DNA of 64,000 nt, from positions 124,001-188,000 of the forward strand of contig NZ_JANKAS010000004.1 of assembly GCF_024622505.1 (NCBI RefSeq). Reading direction: 5' to 3'. A program made the translations under genes and the position numbers. Below the pieces are notes generated by a model, which saw only the letters and a list, made by a program, of their open reading frames with translations, was not told where the DNA came from and did no database searches. Shown here in pieces: positions 1-7,997 of the stretch (its first letter is position 1; every line of letters begins with the position of its first letter). The stretch comes from Irregularibacter muris. Its GTDB lineage: Bacteria > Bacillota > Clostridia > Eubacteriales > Garciellaceae.

Positions 1-41
1 CTAAGAATTTTTTTCTTTATTGTCTTCGGCCTTAAGATCAA
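1..41 (-). CDS. N-terminus of an unidentified gene running off the left edge
   Basis: A TTG codon at 41-39 opens a frame that stays open to the window edge and reads M-I-L-R-P-K-T-I-K-K-K-I-L. A GGAAGGGGGAG Shine-Dalgarno lies just upstream, and the gap to the sensor-kinase stop is only 16 bp, so it is probably the next gene of the same operon. A basic N-terminus like this is common in FtsX-type permeases that follow such two-component pairs, but 13 codons cannot prove a family. The frame and the ribosome binding site are seen; the function is unknown. Confidence 0.45.
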   Translation of the reverse strand, partial: MILRPKTIKKKIL

Positions 42-57
42 TGATACTCCCCCTTCC

Positions 58-1155
58 TTACAAAACTCTTTCTCCATCCTTACAGTTTTGTAAAGTAAGG
101 AAAATACTAAATATTGTTCCTTTTCCCTCTTCGGAGGAGGCAATGATATTCCCCCCTTGCTTTTCTAAAATTCTTCTGGAAAGATAAAGTCCAATCCCCG
201 ATCCTTCAGTATTAACCACAATAGGAGATCTTCCTCGGTAGAATCGATTAAAAATATTACCGATTTCCTCCTGACCAATTCCTATGCCCGTATCCTCTAT
301 ATCTATTTTGATATAGGTCTCTAATTTTTCCACACTCACCTTGATTTGTCCCTTTTCTGAGGTATATTTCACCGCGTTCTCTAATACATTGAAAATAGCT
401 TCCTGAGTCCATTTGGTATCATGGGGAATATTGATACTTTCTATTTGCTCAAGATTGATTTGGATATTTTTTTCTAGAGCTTTTAAATATATTCCATTGA
501 TGGCCTGAAGGATGGTTACCTTAATATCCCTTTGCTCCTTTCTTAGTTGAATGACCCCCGCTTCTAATCGAGTTATTTTTATTAGAGAATTGGACAGCCA
601 TTCCAACTTTTCTACCTCAGCTTTTATGCTTTTTTGAAACTCTTCCCTTTCTTGTACATTTAACTGTTCCTCTAAGAGCATGTCATTGAACATCTTTATG
701 GACGCCAAGGGTGTTTTTATTTGATGGGATATATCTGCTACTAAGGACTTGATATTTTCTTTCTCATGCTTTACATCTTCTAAGTTTAATTTTATTCTCC
801 GTCCCATTTGATAAAATTGAAATTCTAGTCGGGATAGGATTCCCTCTTCATCTTCGCTATAGTGTGAAACATAGGAAAGATCACCATCCATTATCCGATC
901 GATGGTGAAGGAAATTTTTTCTAGCCTATTGATAAAGCCCTTTATTACATATAAAAATAGGGCTCCATTACAGACAATACCTAAAACCATTATTCCAATA
1001 TTGGTCATAAGGATTTTATTGATTTCTCCTTTATAAAGAGGAGTACCAGACAACAGGATATACATACTTCCAATCAAGACTGCAGTTATAACAAATAGTC
1101 CAATAATTAAAGTGAGAAAACTTTTCTTTACCGTGGGATCCTTTCTCAGTTTCAT
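58..1155 (-). CDS. Membrane sensor histidine kinase
   Basis: Sensor kinase that autophosphorylates on histidine and passes the phosphate to the response regulator encoded just upstream. In the longest frame (ATG at 1167) two membrane segments lie near residues 17-40 and 53-75 with only a short external loop. A linker/HAMP-like region follows, then the H-box ISHQIKTPLAS with His148, an N-box near 258-270, and glycine-rich ATP-lid motifs DTGIGIG and GSGIGLYLS. I prefer the ATG at 1155 because it forms a 4-bp ATGA overlap with the regulator stop and sits about 12 nt after AAGG. The longer ATG at 1167 touches its putative ribosome binding site. The short loop resembles kinases that sense cell-envelope stress through a partner transporter, which may be the gene cut off at the left edge. 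The stimulus is not known. Confidence 0.9.
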   Translation of the reverse strand: MKLRKDPTVKKSFLTLIIGLFVITAVLIGSMYILLSGTPLYKGEINKILMTNIGIMVLGIVCNGALFLYVIKGFINRLEKISFTIDRIMDGDLSYVSHYSEDEEGILSRLEFQFYQMGRRIKLNLEDVKHEKENIKSLVADISHQIKTPLASIKMFNDMLLEEQLNVQEREEFQKSIKAEVEKLEWLSNSLIKITRLEAGVIQLRKEQRDIKVTILQAINGIYLKALEKNIQINLEQIESINIPHDTKWTQEAIFNVLENAVKYTSEKGQIKVSVEKLETYIKIDIEDTGIGIGQEEIGNIFNRFYRGRSPIVVNTEGSGIGLYLSRRILEKQGGNIIASSEEGKGTIFSIFLTLQNCKDGERVL

Positions 1156-1841
1156 AAGGCATGACATCCTTCATTCCAAGTATATCCAATGCCACGAACC
1201 GTCTTTATATAAAGGGGATTGGAAGGGTCATCCTCAATTTTCTCTCGCAGTCGTCGCACATTTACCGCTACAGTATTTGGGTCAACAAAACATCCATCAA
1301 TATCCCAGAGCTGGGACAATAATTGTTCCTTGGTGATAATCTGCTGGGGATTTTTCATAAGATAAGTCAAAAGTTTAAGTTCTGTCTTGCTTAAAAAGAT
1401 CTCCTTACCTTTTTTGATCAATACCATCTTTTCGGGAAAAAACTCTAGATCCTTTGAAATAATTTTTCCTAAAGCCGAAGGAATATTTCTCCTGAGCAAG
1501 GCGTTTATTTTAGAAATGAGGATGGTTAGACTAAAGGGTTTGGTAATATAATCATCTCCTCCCATGTCCAATCCTGTCACAACATCCACCTCTTGATCAC
1601 AGGCCGTTAAAAAGACAATGAGGGTGTTTCTTCTCTGTCGGATTTCCTGACAAAAGTCAAAACCATTGCCATCGGGCAGGGTAACATCCAAGATAATTAA
1701 ATCTATCTCCTGTTCTCTAAGATTTTCCCTGGCTTCCTCTATGCTGGAGGCAGAGAAAACCTTATAACCTTCCTTAGTCAATTTAAAGTTTATTCCTCGG
1801 TTTAAAGATTGATCATCTTCTACCAATAATATCTTTTTCAT
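1152..1841 (-). CDS. OmpR/PhoB-family response regulator
   Basis: DNA-binding response regulator paired with the kinase that follows with a 4-bp overlap. The receiver domain covers roughly residues 1-115, with acidic D9/D10, phospho-acceptor Asp52 in the motif ILDVTLPDG, and the conserved Lys101 in YITKPF. A winged-helix Trans_reg_C domain occupies roughly residues 125-225, ending VRGIGYTWN. The length of 229 aa is normal for the family. An AGGAG sequence precedes the ATG. A 29-bp dyad at 1864-1892, just upstream of the start, could be its own operator. The target genes are not visible here but probably include the gene leaving the window at the left edge. Confidence 0.92.
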   Translation of the reverse strand: MKKILLVEDDQSLNRGINFKLTKEGYKVFSASSIEEARENLREQEIDLIILDVTLPDGNGFDFCQEIRQRRNTLIVFLTACDQEVDVVTGLDMGGDDYITKPFSLTILISKINALLRRNIPSALGKIISKDLEFFPEKMVLIKKGKEIFLSKTELKLLTYLMKNPQQIITKEQLLSQLWDIDGCFVDPNTVAVNVRRLREKIEDDPSNPLYIKTVRGIGYTWNEGCHAL

Positions 1842-1863
1842 ATCATTTCTCCTCGTATAATAT

Positions 1864-1892
1864 AAGGATAGGTATGTATTTTACCTATCCTT
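1864..1892. repeat. Perfect 11-bp inverted repeat upstream of the response regulator
   Basis: Arms 1864-1874 (AAGGATAGGTA) and 1882-1892 (TACCTATCCTT) are perfectly complementary around a 7-nt spacer. The same GGATAGGTA...TACCTATC core with a 7-nt spacer occurs at 1984-2006, where it forms the stem of a terminator. This copy has no T-run, lies about 23 bp upstream of the regulator ATG, and could act as an operator or a transcript hairpin. Confidence 0.55.
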
Positions 1893-1976
1893 CTGATTTT
1901 TCCCATCATTTAAAACTTTTCCCATAAATATTTTTCTTTATTTCATTGTAAGTCTTTCCCTTATAGAAAAGCAAAT

Positions 1977-2008
1977 AAAAAAAGATAGGTAATCATTCTA
2001 CCTATCCT
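1977..2008 (-). terminator. Intrinsic terminator of the XRE regulator gene
   Basis: Read on the minus strand, GATAGGTA, a 7-nt loop and TACCTATC are followed by seven T residues (the A-run at 1977-1983). It lies about 20 bp after the XRE gene stop. Confidence 0.8.
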
Positions 2009-2028
2009 CATAGAAACATACACAGCAT

Positions 2029-3102
2029 TTATATTTTCAAAACAGCCTCTTTTAATTGATCCATAGCTTGTTTATACTCTTGAAATCCAATTAATTCTTC
2101 CTCTGGATTCTCAATAAGTGATTGCAATAATCTTTTTCTTATTATCTTCTGCCCCTGGACATCTACTTCTAGAGGCATATCTTCAAAATAGGGATTATCT
2201 GAATAATCATATCCGGCGTCAAGTAATCCGTCTACGTATTTCCTAAACCATTTACTTGCTTCCTCTTTTTTCCCAAGCTCAATATATAGTTTGCAATATT
2301 GATAAGCCCCTGAACCCATCCCTATTTTAAATATCTTTTGCACATGATTTAATGCATCTAAGTATACATCTGCCTTTTGATAATCTCCCTTATCCTTTGA
2401 GATATTTCCTAGGATGGCCAGCATGGCTGTACTCTGGTTTAAATATTGTAATAACATGCTTTTGCAAAGATGCTGAGCATCTTTGGCCTTTCCCTGTTTT
2501 TGCAAAAGAGATGAATACAATACCATTGGGTCGATAAATGAATTTGAAAGTTCTTGAAGTGCCTTTTCACTTTCCTCATAGTTTTCTAATATCATTTGAA
2601 TGCTGGCAATGGAGAACAAAGCATGGGAGACATACTTTGGCTCTTTGCTTTCCACTACTTGGCAAAGAAGGGATAGAGAATATTCCATTCTTGATTTTAT
2701 ATCTTCCTCTGTGGTCCCATCTGACATCATAGCATACATTTGAATCAAACCTGCGATAACTAATTTCAGATATACACTATTGGGGTATTCTTCCAAATAT
2801 ATTTTACATTTCGATTCCCCTGGGACATAACCCTCGTGTAAAAAAACCTCCCGCAATTTTTGTTTTAGGCTGATCACTTCTGATTCAGAAAGCTCCCGAT
2901 GGAAGGACAATAAGACATCTAAAGATGTATTCAATGCCCTGGCCAATGGGGATAATAAAGCAATGTCCGGTGTGGAATTTCCATTTTCCCATTTACTCAC
3001 TGCTCCCGCTGAAACCCCAACCATATTTGCTAACTGCTCCTGGGTAAGATCTTTTTCCTTTCGCAAACGCAAAATGGTATCTCCAATATACAAATGATTC
3101 AT
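2029..3102 (-). CDS. XRE-family transcriptional regulator with helical C-terminal sensor region
   Basis: Transcriptional regulator of 357 aa. Residues about 8-62 form a helix-turn-helix of the XRE/Cro type, with the motif LTQEQLANMVGVSAGAVSKW followed by a helix that reads EN..STPDI. The remaining 290 residues are predicted helical and TPR-like, with paired aromatic/leucine positions and no enzyme motif. This architecture is common in clostridial peptide-responsive or stress regulators, but the ligand cannot be read from sequence. AGGAGGGG precedes the ATG. The gene is monocistronic, since a terminator follows and the upstream gene has its own terminator. The target genes are unknown. Confidence 0.88.
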   Translation of the reverse strand: MNHLYIGDTILRLRKEKDLTQEQLANMVGVSAGAVSKWENGNSTPDIALLSPLARALNTSLDVLLSFHRELSESEVISLKQKLREVFLHEGYVPGESKCKIYLEEYPNSVYLKLVIAGLIQMYAMMSDGTTEEDIKSRMEYSLSLLCQVVESKEPKYVSHALFSIASIQMILENYEESEKALQELSNSFIDPMVLYSSLLQKQGKAKDAQHLCKSMLLQYLNQSTAMLAILGNISKDKGDYQKADVYLDALNHVQKIFKIGMGSGAYQYCKLYIELGKKEEASKWFRKYVDGLLDAGYDYSDNPYFEDMPLEVDVQGQKIIRKRLLQSLIENPEEELIGFQEYKQAMDQLKEAVLKI

Positions 3103-3385
3103 ATTTCCCCTCCTATTGTCTTGATACCTTTAGTGTAACCCTTATTCACGCACTGAACAATGGAGGGTAAATCATCTTTTAGTTAAAAAAACTTGAGTCG
3201 TATTCATCTTATATATCCAAACCATCACTAGCCTTTAATTATAGAACCAACCCATAACCACTTTAGAATCTTGTTTTGTAAATTCCTGAGAAATATTCTA
3301 ACAATGTACAATATTTGAGGGATTTATTCTTATAACTGTTAAAGGGTTAAGGGGAGGATAAGTTTTTTATTTTCAACTATCCCAT
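3103..3385. other. Intergenic region upstream of the XRE gene
   Basis: No gene is seen here. On the minus strand TTGTTC and TACACT are separated by 17 bp about 30 bp before the XRE ribosome binding site and form a weak promoter candidate. The rest is AT-rich and without clear structure. Confidence 0.4.
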
Positions 3386-3428
3386 AAAAATAGCTGTAGG
3401 GAGAAATAAATTCCCTACAGCTATTTTT
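3386..3428. terminator. Strong stem-loop terminator after the opine dehydrogenase gene
   Basis: A 16-bp perfect stem (AAAAATAGCTGTAGGG at 3386-3401, complement at 3413-3428) surrounds an 11-nt loop. The A/T ends give a U-tract in both directions. It sits 23 bp beyond the minus-strand gene that ends at 3451. Confidence 0.85.
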
Positions 3429-3450
3429 CAATAAATTATCTACCTCTTTG

Positions 3451-4569
3451 CTATGCGCTATATTCAAAATTTCCAAAGGGTTCTCCTGTAAACAGATATT
3501 GCTGAATTTCTTCAAAATTCATTCCCTCTAAACCTAGCTTATCTATGGTCCAGCCTTCATACCAAAGATCTCTATTTAATAAAGAAGAGGCTAAGGTGAT
3601 GATGGAATCCATGTTATGGGTTTGAGCGCCAATGGTCTTGGCCAAGGATGCCCATACCACCAATCCATAAGGAATATCCTCGGTGATGTATCTATTTTGT
3701 AAGGATCCCGGTCCCTTCATTTGAGAAAAAACATCACTTTTACTATATTGTTTATATAGACTTTCTGCTTTATCGGTATATCCTATGCGGGCTAATCTTT
3801 TTTCTACAGGTATTTCTTCAAACCCAAACTGCCTACAAATTTGAATTCTTTCCCCGTCCACTGCTTCAATGACCTTGACCACACTGGGGGTAATGCCCTC
3901 GGTATACAAGTAAAATTCCCCATCGCTATACTCTATTCTCCCAGCATTTAATAAAGATGGTGCCGGATGGGTTACAGGATTTCCATTGTTCAAACTTGTT
4001 TCTAAAACATTTTCCGCCAAAACCAAGTCTGGATAAAACTCCTTGAGTATAGGGTATATTTTTTCATTGTCTTTAGAAGGAAAATTGGCGCATTTTATAT
4101 TTTTAGCTAGTAACTGCACAGTTACTTCCCCTGGTTTATTTATTCTACACCCGTAAGTAAGGGAGGAAAATTCTGTGATATAAATTTTCTTATTCACATG
4201 GTATTTTTTCAGGATCTCATTTATTCTTAAGGCCGTTCCTGTTGAGGCAAGATTTAAAACCATTATCTGTCCATCTTCTAAATAAGGTATACATTTTTCA
4301 ACAACAGATTCTACAGCAAAGGAGGGTAATACAATAAAAATAACCTCTACTCCCTTAATGACCTGCCCAATATCTGTGGAAACGTAATTTAGCCGAGCAA
4401 ATCCTTCTCCCGCTTCCCCGTGAATTGTAATGCCTTTTTTTTCTAAGATAGGCTTGAGATTTTTATCACTTCTGGACCACAAATTTACTTGGTGACCATT
4501 TAATGCTTGGTGAGCAGCAGTAGCATAACCACCATTTCCTGCGCCTAATATCGCTATTTTCCTTGACAT
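3451..4569 (-). CDS. Opine/octopine dehydrogenase family NAD(P)-dependent oxidoreductase
   Basis: Probable opine-type dehydrogenase, which reductively condenses an amino acid with a 2-oxo acid (or the reverse) using NAD(P)H in the cytoplasm. The N-terminal Rossmann fold starts IAILGAGNGGYATAAH (residues 6-20). The C-terminal octopine_DH domain carries NPVTHPAPSLLNAGR, with His201 matching the family's catalytic histidine. At 372 aa the length fits the family. GGGAGGG precedes the ATG. The gene stands alone between two terminators, so context gives no substrate. In some bacteria relatives make opine metallophores, but the partner nicotianamine-synthase-like gene is absent here, so a catabolic or redox role is equally possible. 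Confidence 0.85.
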   Translation of the reverse strand: MSRKIAILGAGNGGYATAAHQALNGHQVNLWSRSDKNLKPILEKKGITIHGEAGEGFARLNYVSTDIGQVIKGVEVIFIVLPSFAVESVVEKCIPYLEDGQIMVLNLASTGTALRINEILKKYHVNKKIYITEFSSLTYGCRINKPGEVTVQLLAKNIKCANFPSKDNEKIYPILKEFYPDLVLAENVLETSLNNGNPVTHPAPSLLNAGRIEYSDGEFYLYTEGITPSVVKVIEAVDGERIQICRQFGFEEIPVEKRLARIGYTDKAESLYKQYSKSDVFSQMKGPGSLQNRYITEDIPYGLVVWASLAKTIGAQTHNMDSIITLASSLLNRDLWYEGWTIDKLGLEGMNFEEIQQYLFTGEPFGNFEYSA

Positions 4570-4722
4570 AATCGCTCTCCCTCCCGTTTTATTGAATTAA
4601 CTTTAAATTCATCTGCTAACCGGTGAATTCCTCTCGCATATGAACCTTATCTCCATCTATTATATAACATTAATTTTTTATTGTCTAATGTTCTATATCA
4701 AGAAAAAGATTCCTATTGAACT

Positions 4723-4755
4723 AAAAAAGTGATGAACAAAATTCATCACTTTTCT
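4723..4755 (-). terminator. Stem-loop with U-tract downstream of ybaK
   Basis: On the minus strand AAAAGTGATGAA, a 5-nt loop and TTCATCACTTTTTT make a 12-bp stem running into a T-tract. It lies about 135 bp after the ybaK stop, beyond two other hairpins, and could end the nudix-ybaK transcript. Confidence 0.7.
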
Positions 4756-4816
4756 AGATTGACTATCCATTTTTAAGGTTCCATCTTTTACAAGGAGGGA
4801 TTATCCATATTTTTAC

Positions 4817-4870
4817 TTCAGGCGGGATAGAGTTCCCACCTGAAATTTTAATGTTCAGCTTTAGCTGAAC
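4817..4870 (-). other. Two tandem hairpins in the 3' region of ybaK
   Basis: GTTCAGCTTTAGCTGAAC at 4853-4870 is a perfect palindrome with a tiny loop. At 4817-4844 TTCAGG..GGGA pairs with TCCC..CCTGAA with one wobble pair. Neither has a good U-tract. They may stabilise the mRNA end. Confidence 0.4.
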
Positions 4871-4889
4871 CAGCTTGCTTCCTTGTCTA

Positions 4890-5366
4890 TTATTTTGAGT
4901 AAACAACATCTGCCAAATTGAAAGCAATAACCTTTTTTAATTCTTCTGGACTAATCTCCACCTGATATCCAATTTTCCCAGCGCTAAATATAATGGTTTC
5001 AAAATAAGTTGCTGACTGATCAATCGTGGTTGTAAAGCTTTTTTTCATCCCAATAGGTGAGCATCCTCCATGGACATAGCCTGTAATCTTCAATAGGTCC
5101 TTGGATTTTATCATTCTAATTGATTTTTCCTTGACACAATGAGCAGCCTTTTTTAGATCTAATTCCTCTGCAACCGGAACTAAAAATACATAATATTGAT
5201 TGTTACTCCCTAGGGTGACCAGAGTTTTAAACACCTGTTCAGAATTTTGATGCAAAGCATTTGCAACATCCATTCCGCTAATAGCCCCTGTATCTACATA
5301 ACAATGACTTGTATATTCTATTTTCATTTTGTCTAATATTCTCATTACATTGGTTTTATAAGCCAT
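4890..5366 (-). CDS. ybaK: YbaK/EbsC-type aminoacyl-tRNA deacylase
   Basis: Trans-editing deacylase of the YbaK/ProX family. Members hydrolyse mis-acylated tRNA, classically Cys-tRNA(Pro), in the cytoplasm. The 158-aa length and the family layout fit: N-terminal YHCY-like segment EYTSHCYVD, KTLV in QVFKTLVTLGS, LDLKKAAHCV, and the loop GYVHGGCSPIGMKK near residues 96-109. It lies 21 bp after a Nudix hydrolase gene and is probably co-transcribed with it. The ATG at 5366 has a close AGAGGG. The exact tRNA specificity is inferred only from the family. Confidence 0.9.
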   Translation of the reverse strand: MAYKTNVMRILDKMKIEYTSHCYVDTGAISGMDVANALHQNSEQVFKTLVTLGSNNQYYVFLVPVAEELDLKKAAHCVKEKSIRMIKSKDLLKITGYVHGGCSPIGMKKSFTTTIDQSATYFETIIFSAGKIGYQVEISPEELKKVIAFNLADVVYSK

Positions 5367-5387
5367 ATCCCTCTACTCCTATTCTAT

Positions 5388-5951
5388 CTATTCATCAAAT
5401 TTCTTTAACTTTAATCTTATTTTATTATATATCTTTATCATATAGGGTTCAGTAGAATAGACCCCTACCTCCTCTAGGGGTATCCATTGAACGTCGCTAT
5501 TCTCATCGGGTTTAATGATAAGTTTTTCTTCTTCATCAGCCTCCATCAAATAGGTTACAGATAAATGAAGATGAGGTGCCACATACTTTCCCTTTTTTAT
5601 ATGTCCTTCTACCGGTAAAACATCCAGAGACAAAATATTCTCCTCAAGAATAGAAATATTCTTTACTCCTGTCTCCTCCTTGGCTTCTTTCATTGCGACA
5701 TACAACAAATCTTCCTCTCCATCAGCATGCCCCCCTACCCATGACCAAGACTGATAGATATTATGATACACCATCAAAACCTTATCTTTATGCTTATTGA
5801 TTATAAATGCAGAACTTGTCATATGGGCAATTTGGTTTTCCCTTGTTAGGATGTCATTAAAGGTACTGATACATTGTAAAATTACTTCTTTATCCTTTTT
5901 CTCTTGCTCATTCCAAGGTACATATTTTTCTATGGTATCGATCCATCTCAT
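5388..5951 (-). CDS. Nudix hydrolase
   Basis: Pyrophosphohydrolase of the Nudix superfamily, hydrolysing a nucleoside diphosphate linked to another moiety. The Nudix box begins GGHADGEEDL and ends EAKEETGV. It follows GX5EX7REUXEEXGU except that the usual Arg is Lys. The domain covers about residues 45-180. I chose the ATG at 5951, preceded by GAGTGAG; a GTG four codons upstream is possible. It is the first gene of a pair with ybaK. The substrate cannot be told from sequence. Confidence 0.85.
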   Translation of the reverse strand: MRWIDTIEKYVPWNEQEKKDKEVILQCISTFNDILTRENQIAHMTSSAFIINKHKDKVLMVYHNIYQSWSWVGGHADGEEDLLYVAMKEAKEETGVKNISILEENILSLDVLPVEGHIKKGKYVAPHLHLSVTYLMEADEEEKLIIKPDENSDVQWIPLEEVGVYSTEPYMIKIYNKIRLKLKKFDE

Positions 5952-6166
5952 ACTTTGTCTCACTCTTTCTTTGATCTTTTAGGAATTAATACTCTCTTGT
6001 TTTTAAAGGTCCTCTTATTTTCATTATAACAAACATCTCCTTTTAAAAGGAATGGTTATCAGCATATCTCTAGTATTATGTTGTACTTTACTTCTTTGGA
6101 GAATAAAAACATTCCCTATAAGTAAAAATAAGATAAATAAGATTATGAAAGTAGGTGTATTATCCT

Positions 6167-6547
6167 ATGGAAATTAAAGAAGGAGTAATGGTTCCCCTGG
6201 GTTATGGTAAATTTGCTCGTTCGGATAAAATCATTAGCTTAGAACGTATAGAAGACGAGAGAGGCCCTGGAAGAAGAACAATTGTCTATGTTGAGGAAGT
6301 TGTGCATCCTATGGTAGCGTCTAGAACTGAAAATTCTATTTTGGCCAATATGGTAGAAATACCTAGAGAAGAATTGGAGGCTTCTGCAGCCCTAGAACTT
6401 TTGTATGATATACAAGATGATATCCAGAAAATCGGTCCTATGCTCAGGAAAAGCATAAAAAAAGAAGCAAGCTTTGATATTGATAAAATTGAAAAACGGA
6501 TAAATGAAATCCTGCAACATGAAATTGAATTTGATGATGTGCATTAG
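6167..6547 (+). CDS. RemA-like (DUF370-related) small regulator with acidic C-terminal extension
   Basis: A 126-aa protein not recognised with certainty. Its first 65 residues have the pattern of RemA/DUF370 proteins: GYGKFARSDKIISL aligns with the RemA GFGN..ANRIISI strand, and RRTIVYV..VVHPMVAS with the RRTRAVI..SDHIILSA strand. RemA assembles into rings that bind DNA and control matrix genes in Bacillus. A charged helical tail of about 55 residues (EELEASAALELLYDIQDDIQ onward) is extra. The ATG at 6167 is chosen because AGGTG lies 9 nt upstream; a GTG at 6155 overlaps that site. It is a lone plus-strand gene divergent from the Nudix-ybaK pair. The family assignment is by eye and needs a profile search. 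Confidence 0.55.
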   Translation: MEIKEGVMVPLGYGKFARSDKIISLERIEDERGPGRRTIVYVEEVVHPMVASRTENSILANMVEIPREELEASAALELLYDIQDDIQKIGPMLRKSIKKEASFDIDKIEKRINEILQHEIEFDDVH

Positions 6548-6647
6548 CTGTGTTCTAACATTAAGAAGAGCATTCGGTGTTGACACTGTCCACGCATGAA
6601 TGTGTAGAGTGTGCAATCTATATCCAGATTATATGTATATACAAAAC

Positions 6648-6698
6648 AATCCAAAGGACTTGCCCCTTTCTATAATCAGTAAGCAAGTCCTTTGGATT
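6648..6698. terminator. Long-stem terminator between convergent genes
   Basis: A 16-bp perfect stem (AATCCAAAGGACTTGC at 6648-6663, complement at 6683-6698) closes a 19-nt loop between the convergent RemA-like gene and the PLP-enzyme gene. The minus-strand 3' side has a broken T-tract (TTGTTTTGT). Confidence 0.7.
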
Positions 6699-6736
6699 AT
6701 TATAACAACATTATCTTAATTAATTATCATGCTAAT

Positions 6737-7933
6737 TTAGCTATAGGCTTTCTCTAGAGCATCCATAAAATCTTTTACTAAATCATTTTCATTTTCAATA
6801 CCACATGAGATTCTTAAGAGGCCATCTGTAATGCCCATTCTAAGCCTTTCTTCTCTCGGCACTTCATAATGTGAGCTCATGGCTGGATAGGATAAAGTTG
6901 TACGATAGCCACCTAAGGTCATGGCATAATGTGCAAAATTTAAGTTTCTCATAAATTCATTCATCTTATCTTTATCTTCTGGAAGTACAATACTAAGCAT
7001 TCCACCATAATAACCCTTGAATTGCTGTTTTGCCAGCTCATGTTGGGGATGATCTGCAAGGCATGGGTGATTTACCTTAATTACATAAGGGCTCTTCTCT
7101 AATGCCCGGGCAAGGGCTGCTGCATTTTCAGCTTGGCGTTTAACCCTTAGTTCTATTGTTCTAATTCCCCTTTGCACTAACCAAGATGAAAATGGATCCG
7201 ATTGGGAACCTAACAAAACTTGAAGCTTATAGCACTTTGCTATTAAATCTTTACTTCCTGTAACAGATCCACTTACTGCATCACTGTGTCCGCTTGCAAA
7301 TTTTGTAAGACTATTTACAACTAAGTCTGCACCTAATTCAAGAGGTTTTACTAAAGCACCTGTCATAAATGTATTATCTACAATAAAATATGCATTATTT
7401 TCATGAGCAATATCCCCTATAGCTTTTAAATCAGGAACGGCTATCATAGGATTTGAAACGGTTTCGGTATATAAAATCTTTGTATTTGATTTTATAGATG
7501 ATTTTACTTCATCTAAATTTGTAAAATCAACAAATGTGGTTTCTACACCATACTTTCCTAATATATCTGTGAATATCTCCAGACTTTCACCATAAAGGGT
7601 TCTGTCTGATAAAATATGATCCCCTGCCTGGGTAAGAGCAATTACAGCTGTTGAAATAGCTGCCATGCCTGAGCTACAGCATATGGAGTCTTCCCCATTC
7701 TCAATATATGATATTAATTCTATAAGACATGATCTATTAGGATTTCTATTTCTATTGTAGCAAAATCCTTTTTCATCATACCTTTTTTGTAAGTCCTCTA
7801 AGTCCTCAACATTAAAAGCTGTTGTCATATAGATGGGAAGTGCCTCAGGGTTTGTTACTGGATATCTTGTATAGGCTCCTTTTGAAAGTACATCGGTCTC
7901 AAATGTAAAATCCTTATCTGTCTCTTTAAACAT
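6737..7933 (-). CDS. Cys/Met-metabolism PLP-dependent enzyme (gamma-lyase-like)
   Basis: PLP enzyme of the cystathionine gamma-synthase/methionine gamma-lyase family, probably acting on a sulfur amino acid or homoserine derivative. Counting from the ATG at 7933 (preceded by AGGAGG; a longer frame starts at 7966), the PLP lysine is Lys211 in SLTKFASGHSD, the SSGM loop is near 87-90, and Tyr114 is in LYGES. Authentic methionine gamma-lyase has Cys at the position of Glu116, so the substrate is uncertain. The 398-aa length is normal. It is the second gene of an operon with an AGCS symporter, 64 bp downstream of it. A paralogue is transcribed divergently at 9824. The operon promoter carries a MerR-type site. 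Confidence 0.85.
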   Translation of the reverse strand: MFKETDKDFTFETDVLSKGAYTRYPVTNPEALPIYMTTAFNVEDLEDLQKRYDEKGFCYNRNRNPNRSCLIELISYIENGEDSICCSSGMAAISTAVIALTQAGDHILSDRTLYGESLEIFTDILGKYGVETTFVDFTNLDEVKSSIKSNTKILYTETVSNPMIAVPDLKAIGDIAHENNAYFIVDNTFMTGALVKPLELGADLVVNSLTKFASGHSDAVSGSVTGSKDLIAKCYKLQVLLGSQSDPFSSWLVQRGIRTIELRVKRQAENAAALARALEKSPYVIKVNHPCLADHPQHELAKQQFKGYYGGMLSIVLPEDKDKMNEFMRNLNFAHYAMTLGGYRTTLSYPAMSSHYEVPREERLRMGITDGLLRISCGIENENDLVKDFMDALEKAYS

Positions 7934-7997
7934 GTAAATCCTCCTTTTAAAATAAAAAATATACATTAATGATCATGATCTATCCTTTATACTTTTC

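Noticed and set aside
1112-1336. Plus-strand open frame opposite the two-component genes
   Set aside because: It lies antisense to well-supported kinase and regulator motifs and lacks a ribosome binding site.
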